Shown one piece after another: positions 15,298-21,451 of a stretch of DNA of 21,451 nucleotides (the first letter of the stretch is position 1; each line of letters opens with the position of its first letter). Below the pieces are notes generated by a model. That model saw only the letters and a program-made list of their open reading frames with translations. It was not told the DNA's origin and ran no database searches. A program made the position numbers and the translations under genes. The DNA comes from Minisyncoccota bacterium (GTDB taxonomy: Bacteria > Patescibacteriota > Minisyncoccia > Minisyncoccales > CG1-02-41-26), in NCBI GenBank assembly GCA_028712605.1, contig JAQTPV010000011.1:1-21451 (forward strand), in the 5' to 3' direction.

Positions 15298-17754
15298 ATG
15301 GGAATACTATCTAAAATTTTTGGCGATCCTAATCAAAAGCTCGTGCAGAAGGCGCAGGAGGTTGTGGTTAAAATAAACTCCCTGGAAAAGGATTCAGAGA
15401 AGCTTTCCGGTGAAGATCTAAAAAAGAAAACAGCTGCATTTAAAGAGTATTTAAGCAGGGAGGAAGTCTTGGATGACATTTTGCCAGAGGCTTTTGCCTT
15501 AGTCAGGGAGGCGGCCAAAAGAACCTTAACCCAGCGCCATTTTGATGTCCAGTTAATCGGTGCTTTAGCCTTGCATCAAAATAAAATCGCAGAAATGAAA
15601 ACGGGCGAGGGCAAAACCTTATCAGCTACGCCGGCGATTTATTTGAACGCTTTGACTGGCAGAGGGGTTCACGTGGTAACAGTGAATGATTATTTAGCCA
15701 AGAGAGACGCTGTTTGGATGGGGCAAATTTATAATGCTTTGGGGTTAACTGTTGGCTGTATCACCGGTCAAGGTTCCTATTTATATGACCCTCAACTAGA
15801 AAACGTTGAAGAAGATAAGGAAAGGGATAAGGTGGGCAGCTTTAAGGTGGAGGAAAGTTATTTAAGAAAGTGTAATAGAAAAGAGGCTTATGCGGCGGAT
15901 ATCACTTATGGCACCAATAATGAATTTGGCTTTGATTTTTTGAGAGACAATTTAGTTTTTAATAAAGAGGAAAAAGTGCAGCGAGGTTTTTATTTCGCCA
16001 TCGTTGATGAGGTAGACTCTATTTTAATTGATGAAGCCAGGACTCCTTTAATTATCTCCCAGCCGGATGAAGAGTCGTCCAAGATGTATCAAGAGTTTTC
16101 TCGCCTTACCCCGGCCCTAAAGGAAAATGCTGATTTTAATATTGATGAAAAAATGAAAGTTGTGACTTTAACGGAAGAGGGGATTTTGAAGGTGGAGAAA
16201 ATGCTGGGGGTTGAAAATATTTATACTGATAAAGGCATTAATTACGTTCACCATTTAGAGGAAGCTTTAAAGGCCCAATTTCTTTTCCAAAGAGACCGAG
16301 ATTATATAGTGAAAGATGGAAAGGTGATGATTGTGGATGAGTTCACCGGCAGGCTTTTGCCTGATAGGCGTTATTCAGGGGGGTTACATCAAGCCATTGA
16401 GGCTAAAGAAAGGGTGCAGGTTCAGGCTGAATCTAAAACCTTAGCCACTATAACTTTTCAAAACTATTTTCGTTTTTACGAAAAGTTAGCCGGTATGACT
16501 GGTACCGCCTTAACTTCAGCTGAAGAGTTCGACAAGGTGTATAAATTGGGAGTCGTGGTGGTACCAACCAATAAACCCAATGTTAGAAAAGATTTATCGG
16601 ATATGGTTTATAAAACTACTTCTGCGAAATTCAAAGCCATTGCTTTAGACATTAAGGTTAGGCATGAAAAGGGTCAGCCGGTTTTGGTGGGTACTACTTC
16701 TATTGAGAGAAATGAGTATTTGGCAAAACTTTTACAACGGGAAGGTATCCCTTGCGAGGTTTTAAATGCTAAGCATCATGAGCGGGAGGGTCAAATTATT
16801 GCTCAAGCCGGCAGGCTAGGGCAAGTAACTGTGGCCACCAATATGGCTGGCCGCGGTGTTGATATCATCTTGGGTGGTAATCCACCAGACCTTAGGGAGG
16901 CTGAACAGGTGAGGCAAGCGGGGGGACTTCACGTGATTGGCACTGAAAGACATGAGGCCAGGAGAATTGATAACCAGCTAAGGGGCAGGTGTGGTCGTCA
17001 GGGCGACCCCGGCTCTTCGCAGTTCTTCATTTCTTTGGAAGATGATTTGTTAAGGGTTTTTGGGGGAGATCGCATCAAGGCCATGATGGATATGCTGCGT
17101 TTAGAAGAAGATCAACCCATATCCGCTAATATTTTATCCGGGGCTATTGAGAGGGCCCAAGAGAAAGTGGAGGGGCTTAATTTTGATTTGAGAAAACATA
17201 TCCTGGATTATGATGATGTTATTTCTAAACACCGCAATCGTATTTATGCCTGGCGAGGAACGGTGTTACAGAGCGGCTACGATGGTTTAAAAAACTTATT
17301 TCTGGAGACCATTGAAAAGGAATTAAGAAGGATTGTTTCTTTTCATCTGCAGGGCGGTATTGATTATGAAGAAATTGGCGAAGAGGTCAGAACCATGTTC
17401 CTGGTCGGAGAGGATTTTAAGATAAGGTCAAGGCAAATCAATGAGCCACCCGAGATAGTTAGCTTTTTACTGCAACAGGCCCAAGAGGCTTTTTCTGAAA
17501 AAGAGAAGCAAGAAGGTCAGGATAATATGGTGCAAATTCTAAAATTTGTATTCTTGAAAACCATTGATTCCTTTTGGACCGAACACTTAGAGTCACTGGA
17601 ACATCTACGTGACTCTGTGAGGCTAAGAGCCTATGGAGGCAGGGATCCTTTGGTAGAGTACAAGACCGAGAGCCATCATTTGTTTAACGAAATGTTGGCG
17701 GTTGTGGAATCGCAGATTAGCCGGACATTTTTTAAATTGGCTATTAAAAGTTGA
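15298..17754 (+). CDS. secA: Preprotein translocase ATPase SecA
   Basis: An 818-residue motor that drives unfolded preproteins through SecYEG using ATP. Motifs in order: Walker A TGEGKT (102-107), VNDYLAKRD, DITYGTNNEFGFDFLRDN, Walker B IVDEVDSILIDEARTPLIIS (DEVD 237-240), the preprotein cross-linking domain, FRFYEKLAGMTGTA, ATNMAGRGVDI and GRCGRQGDPGSSQF of the second motor domain, then the helical scaffold. Two features stand out. About 30 extra residues lie between TVGCITG and KEAYAAD (about 155-194) compared with E. coli or B. subtilis SecA, as in other Patescibacteria as I recall them. The protein stops after the helical domain with no C-terminal linker or Cys/His zinc motif. The ATG is 2 nt after the murB stop, with no Shine-Dalgarno. 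It is the only SecA in view. Confidence 0.97.
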   Translation: MGILSKIFGDPNQKLVQKAQEVVVKINSLEKDSEKLSGEDLKKKTAAFKEYLSREEVLDDILPEAFALVREAAKRTLTQRHFDVQLIGALALHQNKIAEMKTGEGKTLSATPAIYLNALTGRGVHVVTVNDYLAKRDAVWMGQIYNALGLTVGCITGQGSYLYDPQLENVEEDKERDKVGSFKVEESYLRKCNRKEAYAADITYGTNNEFGFDFLRDNLVFNKEEKVQRGFYFAIVDEVDSILIDEARTPLIISQPDEESSKMYQEFSRLTPALKENADFNIDEKMKVVTLTEEGILKVEKMLGVENIYTDKGINYVHHLEEALKAQFLFQRDRDYIVKDGKVMIVDEFTGRLLPDRRYSGGLHQAIEAKERVQVQAESKTLATITFQNYFRFYEKLAGMTGTALTSAEEFDKVYKLGVVVVPTNKPNVRKDLSDMVYKTTSAKFKAIALDIKVRHEKGQPVLVGTTSIERNEYLAKLLQREGIPCEVLNAKHHEREGQIIAQAGRLGQVTVATNMAGRGVDIILGGNPPDLREAEQVRQAGGLHVIGTERHEARRIDNQLRGRCGRQGDPGSSQFFISLEDDLLRVFGGDRIKAMMDMLRLEEDQPISANILSGAIERAQEKVEGLNFDLRKHILDYDDVISKHRNRIYAWRGTVLQSGYDGLKNLFLETIEKELRRIVSFHLQGGIDYEEIGEEVRTMFLVGEDFKIRSRQINEPPEIVSFLLQQAQEAFSEKEKQEGQDNMVQILKFVFLKTIDSFWTEHLESLEHLRDSVRLRAYGGRDPLVEYKTESHHLFNEMLAVVESQISRTFFKLAIKS

Positions 17755-17756
17755 GA

Positions 17757-17785
17757 TTGCATAAATGACAATTTTGTGTTAATTT
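17757..17785 (+). promoter_or_regulatory. Promoter of secD-secF, leaderless geometry
   Basis: TTGCAT (17757-17762), exactly 17 bp, then TAATTT (17780-17785) preceded by TGT, i.e. an extended -10. The predicted +1 is 17792, one base before the secD ATG at 17793. It starts directly after the secA stop codon. Confidence 0.6.
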
Positions 17786-17792
17786 AAAAAAT

Positions 17793-19205
17793 ATGAAAAA
17801 ATTTCTTGCCTGGAGATTGATATTTATTATTGCTTTAGCTATCTTTGTTTTCAGTGTAGTTTTACCTCAACCAGTTAATTGGGTGACTAGTAGTGCTAAT
17901 ATAGGTATTAGGAAGGTTTTAGGTGAGGAAACCACTTTGCAAATTCCAGCTATTCCCAGTGTTGCTTTTAAGCTGGGCTTAGACTTACAAGGAGGGAGCC
18001 GTTTAATTTATGAGGCTGATTTAAAAAACGTTGCTAATCAAGATAAAAAAGAGGCTATGGCTGGTTTGCGTGATGTAATTGAGAGAAGAGTTAATCTTTT
18101 TGGTGTGGCTGAACCCATCATTAATACCCAAGAGGTGGGGGGCGTTTTTCGGCTCAATGTTGAATTAGCCGGCGTTAAAGATGTTAATCAAGCTATTGAA
18201 ATGATTGGTAAAACACCCTTTTTAGAATTTAGAGAAGAGAAGCCTCAAGAGGAAATGGACAAAATTCTAGCCAAGAGAAAAGAATTAGAGGGCAAGCAGA
18301 GTATGGAAGAAATTAAGCAGGTGCCTGGTTGGGAAGTTGCTTTTGAGGAACTTTATAATCCCACAAAACTAACTGGTCAATATCTAAAAAGGGCTGCCCT
18401 GGAGTTTAATTCTAATACTTTTGAACCAGAGGTCAGCCTAGAGTTTAACGATGAGGGCGCGAAACTTTTTGAGGAGCTGACTGAGAAAAATGTGGGCAAA
18501 AGACTGGCTATTTACATAGATAATGTTGCTATTTCTGAGCCTATGGTTAATGAGAAAATTAGTGGAGGGAAGGCCCAGATTTCCGGCCGTTTTACTGAAA
18601 AAGAAGCCAAAGAATTAGCCCGCAACTTAAATGCTGGCGCTTTACCCGTTCCGATCAAGCTGATTTCTCAAACCACAGTCGGCCCGACTTTGGGGGCAAT
18701 TTCCTTACAAAAATCCTTGTGGGCCGGTCTTTACGGATTTTTATTTGTGGTTATCTTTATGGTTATCGTTTATCGCTTCTCTGGCTTTTGGGCCTCTTTG
18801 GCTTTATTGCTTTACGCCGGTATTTTACTTTGTTTATTCAAGTTAATACCGGTTACTTTGAGCTTAGCTGGTATTGGGGGTGCCATTTTGTCAGTAGGTA
18901 TGGCTGTTGATGCTAACGTTTTAATTTTTGCCAGAATGAAAGAAGAGCGAAGAAAAGGTGAAAATTTTACCCAAGCTTTGGAAGCAGGCTTTAACAGGGC
19001 CTGGCCTTCTATTAGGGACAGCAACGTAACCACTATTTTAATCGCTGTGATGATGTTTATTTTCGGCACTAGCTTTGTTAAGGGTTTTGCTTTCACTTTG
19101 TCTTTAGGTGTCTTAGTGAGTATGTTTTCGGCTTTATTCACCACTAAAACCTTGATGAGGATTCTTATCGGGACGCCTTTGGGGAATCTTAAATGGCTTT
19201 GGTAA
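17793..19205 (+). CDS. secD: Protein translocase subunit SecD
   Basis: A 470-residue membrane protein that with SecF pulls exported chains on the outer face of the membrane, powered by the ion gradient. TM1 lies at about 8-25. The conserved D1 motif FKLGLDLQGGSRLIYEAD (59-76) begins the extracytoplasmic P1 region. The conserved SGGKAQISGRF and ARNLNAGALPVPI precede TM2-TM6 (about 310-465), which contain GMAVDANVLIFARMKEE and the downstream SIRDSNVTTILIAV. The extracytoplasmic domain is shorter than in E. coli SecD (615 aa), as in many non-proteobacterial SecDs. SecF follows 10 nt downstream as a separate gene, so this is the two-protein form. Translation probably starts on a leaderless mRNA. 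Confidence 0.95.
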   Translation: MKKFLAWRLIFIIALAIFVFSVVLPQPVNWVTSSANIGIRKVLGEETTLQIPAIPSVAFKLGLDLQGGSRLIYEADLKNVANQDKKEAMAGLRDVIERRVNLFGVAEPIINTQEVGGVFRLNVELAGVKDVNQAIEMIGKTPFLEFREEKPQEEMDKILAKRKELEGKQSMEEIKQVPGWEVAFEELYNPTKLTGQYLKRAALEFNSNTFEPEVSLEFNDEGAKLFEELTEKNVGKRLAIYIDNVAISEPMVNEKISGGKAQISGRFTEKEAKELARNLNAGALPVPIKLISQTTVGPTLGAISLQKSLWAGLYGFLFVVIFMVIVYRFSGFWASLALLLYAGILLCLFKLIPVTLSLAGIGGAILSVGMAVDANVLIFARMKEERRKGENFTQALEAGFNRAWPSIRDSNVTTILIAVMMFIFGTSFVKGFAFTLSLGVLVSMFSALFTTKTLMRILIGTPLGNLKWLW

Positions 19206-19215
19206 TCTTTTAATT

Positions 19216-20124
19216 ATGCGTTTACAATTTGTTAAGTACCGCAGAATTTTCTATACCCTTTCTCTAATCCTGACTGTTTTGAGTTTGGTGGTTATTTTAA
19301 TTTTCGGATTGAAATGGGGCATTGATTTTACGGGTGGTAGTCTAATGGAGTTTGGTTACAAACAGCAGGCTCCTTCCCAGGAGGTTATTTCTGAAAAGTT
19401 AAGGGGTGTCGGGCTAGGGGATTTTTCCTTACAAAAAGCAGGAGAAAATAAGTTTATACTGAAAACTAAAAGCATTGACGAGAAAACACATCAAGATATT
19501 CTGTTGGCCCTGAAGGCCTTAGGCGATTTTGATGAGGGGGCCGGTAGCTTTGAATCGATTGGCCCAGCGGTTGGGGCTGAAATGAGAAACAAAATTCAAA
19601 TAGTAGTTATATTGTCCATTCTTGTGATTTTAGTTTATATCGCCATAAGTTTTCGAAGAGTTTCTCGACCAGTTAAGTCTTACATCTACGGCTTAACCAG
19701 TATTATAGCTTTGGTCCATGATGTTTTAATTCCCTTGGGCATTTTCGTTATTTTGGGAAAAATTTATGGCGTTGAGGTAACTATTCCAATTATTACTGCC
19801 TTATTGACTGTATTTGGTTATTCTATTAATGATTCTGTGGTGGTTTTTGATAGATTAAGAGAGAATTTGTTGCGCTCTAAGGCGGTCAACTTTGAAACCG
19901 CGGTTGATGATAGCCTTAATCAAACTCTTGGTCGCTCCGTCAACACTTCTGTCACTGTCTTAATAACCCTATTTGCCATTTTCTTTTTTGGTGGGGAGAC
20001 CTTGCGCTTCTTTTCTTTAGCCTTAATTTTGGGCATTGGTTTTGGCACCTATTCTTCTATTTTTATCGCCACTTTGCTATTGTTTAGTTTTTATCGATTT
20101 CAAGAAAAAAGGAAGGGGAGATGA
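19216..20124 (+). CDS. secF: Protein translocase subunit SecF
   Basis: A 302-residue partner of SecD. TM1 lies at about 10-30 and is followed by the diagnostic GIDFTGGSLMEF, a short extracytoplasmic domain, SIGPAVGAEMRNK just before TM2, and five TMs containing ALLTVFGYSINDSVVVFDRLREN and the LNQTLGRSVNTSVTVLI motif. It forms an operon with secD; the stop-to-start region TTTTAATTATG repeats exactly the 11-mer found at the murB-secA junction. No Shine-Dalgarno is visible. No yajC is present in the window. Confidence 0.95.
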   Translation: MRLQFVKYRRIFYTLSLILTVLSLVVILIFGLKWGIDFTGGSLMEFGYKQQAPSQEVISEKLRGVGLGDFSLQKAGENKFILKTKSIDEKTHQDILLALKALGDFDEGAGSFESIGPAVGAEMRNKIQIVVILSILVILVYIAISFRRVSRPVKSYIYGLTSIIALVHDVLIPLGIFVILGKIYGVEVTIPIITALLTVFGYSINDSVVVFDRLRENLLRSKAVNFETAVDDSLNQTLGRSVNTSVTVLITLFAIFFFGGETLRFFSLALILGIGFGTYSSIFIATLLLFSFYRFQEKRKGR

Positions 20125-20133
20125 AGTGGACAA

Positions 20134-20162
20134 TTGACAAATTGGCTGTTCTATGTTTATAT
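20134..20162 (+). promoter_or_regulatory. Promoter of the sigma4-HARE gene, leaderless geometry
   Basis: A perfect TTGACA (20134-20139), 17 bp, then TTATAT (20157-20162) preceded by TGT, i.e. an extended -10. The predicted +1 is about 20169, two bases before the ATG at 20171. An earlier in-frame ATG at 20153 lies between the -35 and -10 and cannot be on this transcript. Confidence 0.65.
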
Positions 20163-20170
20163 ATAAGAAT

Positions 20171-21208
20171 ATGGCTATTAATAATTTAAAGCCACAATTT
20201 AATTACTCTCAAATTTGTTTAGAATTATTAAATAATCTGCCTGAACGTCAAAGGCAAGTTGTTGGGAATAGATTTGGGTTAATCGGCCAGGACCCTCAAA
20301 CTTTACAGGAAATTGGAGATAGCTTTGGTATCACTAGAGAGAGGGTTCGCCAGATAGAAAAGGAAGCTCTTAGTCGCTTGACTGAATATCAATCCCAAAA
20401 ACAGATAAAGGAAATTTTAGCCTTTTTTAATGATTATTTCAGGCAGAATGGTGGAGTCAAAAGAGAGGATTTGCTTTTAGCTGATTTGGCTGGGGAGTCA
20501 AACCAGCATAGTTGCGTTTATTTTCTCCTAGTGTTGAGTGACCCTTTCCATCGCATCGCCGAGAGCGAAGAAAATTATTCTTTTTGGTCATTGGAGGAAA
20601 ATATTCTGGGGAGACTTTTGGCCACCCTCCAAAGCGCTAAATCAATTTTTGAAGATGAAAAAAGACCCTTGCCCCCAGAAAACATTTTATTGGTTATGAA
20701 AGGGGAACCAAGAGATTTTATCTTATCCTCTTTAGAGATTGCTAAAAACATTGAGGAGGGACCTTTGGGTGTTTTTGGCTTAGCTGATTGGCCGGAAATT
20801 AAGCCTAAAGGAGTGAAAGATATGGCCTATTTAGCTTTAAAGAAAAAAGGCGAGCCATTACATTTTAGAAATATTGCTGACATTGCGAATGATCTTTTAC
20901 GGCCTAATTCTTTTAAGAAAGTCTTGCCTCAAACTCTTCATAATGAATTGATTCGGGATGAACGATTTGTGCTGGTCGGCAGAGGTATTTATGCTTTGAA
21001 AGAGTGGGGTTATAATAATGGTACAGTGAGAGAAATTATTATTCATTTGATTAAAAATTCTGAAAGTGGCTTAACAAAGGATGAAATTATTAAGGGAGTT
21101 TTAGGGCAACGTCTGGTTAAGCATAATACCATTCTTCTGAATCTCCACAATAAAAAGCACTTCTTGAGAAATCAGGAGGGCCGCTATGTCCTTGATAAAA
21201 AATCCTAA
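20171..21208 (+). CDS. Sigma-70 region 4 HTH protein fused to HARE-HTH (RpoE-delta-like) domain
   Basis: A 345-residue putative transcription regulator. Residues about 20-70 are a sigma-70 region 4: LPERQRQVVGNRFGL, then TLQEIGDSFGITRERVRQIEKEALSRL, the helix-turn-helix that reads -35 elements. There is no region 2 or 3, so it is not a complete sigma factor. A less conserved middle (about 75-210) follows. The C-terminal third begins at KGVKDMAYLALKKKGEPLHFRNIADIA and continues through LHNELIRDERFVLVGRGIYALKEWG, which fits the HARE-HTH domain of the RNA polymerase delta subunit, and ends with a second winged-helix-like stretch (GTVREIIIHLIK...GRYVL). Such fusions occur in Patescibacteria as I recall them. 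The likely site of action is RNA polymerase or promoter DNA. The ATG at 20171 is preferred over 20153 because of the promoter position. The next gene overlaps the stop (TAATG). Confidence 0.82.
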   Translation: MAINNLKPQFNYSQICLELLNNLPERQRQVVGNRFGLIGQDPQTLQEIGDSFGITRERVRQIEKEALSRLTEYQSQKQIKEILAFFNDYFRQNGGVKREDLLLADLAGESNQHSCVYFLLVLSDPFHRIAESEENYSFWSLEENILGRLLATLQSAKSIFEDEKRPLPPENILLVMKGEPRDFILSSLEIAKNIEEGPLGVFGLADWPEIKPKGVKDMAYLALKKKGEPLHFRNIADIANDLLRPNSFKKVLPQTLHNELIRDERFVLVGRGIYALKEWGYNNGTVREIIIHLIKNSESGLTKDEIIKGVLGQRLVKHNTILLNLHNKKHFLRNQEGRYVLDKKS

Positions 21209-21447
21209 TGTTTTTTATGGCCTCCTTTTCCTTAGCCATTAAAACTTTTACAGTTTTAGCCTTACTTTTTTTTGGAATTTTTGCTTATACCTGTTTGTTG
21301 TGGACTAACCGAGACAAAACTAAGCTTAGCAATATTATGGGCGCTATCGCTGTTTCTTTGATCTATACCTTTCAGATAACTGTTTGGTGTACTATATTTT
21401 TTGTGGCCGCTTATCTTGTCGCCTTTTATTGGACTAAATTTTCTTAA
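21208..21447 (+). CDS. Small two-TM membrane protein, unknown function
   Basis: A 79-residue hydrophobic protein that I do not recognise. Two membrane spans (about 8-32 and 44-72) flank a short polar loop with NRDKTKLSN; it has one Cys in each span and ends YWTKFS. Its ATG overlaps the stop of the upstream regulator gene (TAATG), which indicates translational coupling in one operon; an alternative start three codons later at 21217 is possible. The overlap is the main evidence that it is real. No signal for a partner or substrate is visible. Confidence 0.6.
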   Translation: MFFMASFSLAIKTFTVLALLFFGIFAYTCLLWTNRDKTKLSNIMGAIAVSLIYTFQITVWCTIFFVAAYLVAFYWTKFS

Positions 21448-21451
21448 GAAC

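Noticed and set aside
21186..21242. 18-codon ORF with a good AGGAGG six bases upstream, inside the end of the sigma4-HARE gene
   Set aside because: It is out of frame with both real genes and has no recognisable product; the AGGAGG encodes the conserved-looking NQEGRY region.
1..21451. Alternative genetic code (UGA as Gly)
   Set aside because: TGA cleanly ends the glycosyltransferase, secA and secF at expected family lengths, and no conserved sequence continues past them.

Overview
The window looks like a chromosomal segment of an ultrasmall Candidate Phyla Radiation bacterium (Patescibacteria, most likely Parcubacteria-like). This is inferred from gene content: an AT-rich genome, no Shine-Dalgarno sequences ahead of most genes, a SecA with an internal insert and no C-terminal zinc motif, a sigma-region-4/HARE-HTH fusion protein and a giant glycine-rich cell-surface protein. 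TGA ends several genes (glycosyltransferase, secA, secF), so the standard bacterial code is used and not the UGA-glycine code of Absconditabacteria/Gracilibacteria. No mobile element, CRISPR array, tRNA or rRNA was found.

Layout. (1) 1-4819 is a cell-surface glycan region: the 3' end of a GT4 glycosyltransferase, a convergent polyprenyl-phosphate sugar-1-phosphate transferase, and a divergent O-antigen ligase/polymerase-like membrane protein with a C-terminal helical-repeat tail. (2) 5058-14120 is a single gene for a 3020-residue exported protein: signal peptide, five tandem units of about 375-396 residues (glycine-rich core plus Thr/Ser/Asn-rich beta segment), two copies of a 265-residue module ending in FN3, a proline/glutamine-rich stalk, membrane segments and two carboxypeptidase-regulatory-like domains. 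(3) 14121-14422 is a dense non-coding interval with two strong promoter + hairpin + terminator units (candidate small RNAs or leaders) separated by a perfect 30-bp palindrome. (4) 14423-20124 is a cell-envelope/export block: murB-secA (2 nt apart), then secD-secF (10 nt apart). (5) 20171-21447 holds a sigma4-HARE DNA-binding protein and an overlapping two-TM small membrane protein.

How it fits together: the sugar transferase, glycosyltransferase and O-antigen ligase-like protein would build and transfer a lipid-linked glycan; the neighbouring Thr/Ser-rich surface giant is a plausible acceptor (inference); SecA with SecDF would export such proteins; MurB supplies peptidoglycan precursor.

The most notable regulatory signal is that four genes have a sigma70-type -35/-10 pair with exactly 17-bp spacing placed so that the predicted transcription start lies 1-2 nt before the ATG, which points to leaderless translation. 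The candidate small-RNA pair in 14134-14398 and the five-unit surface giant are the other parts most worth a second look.
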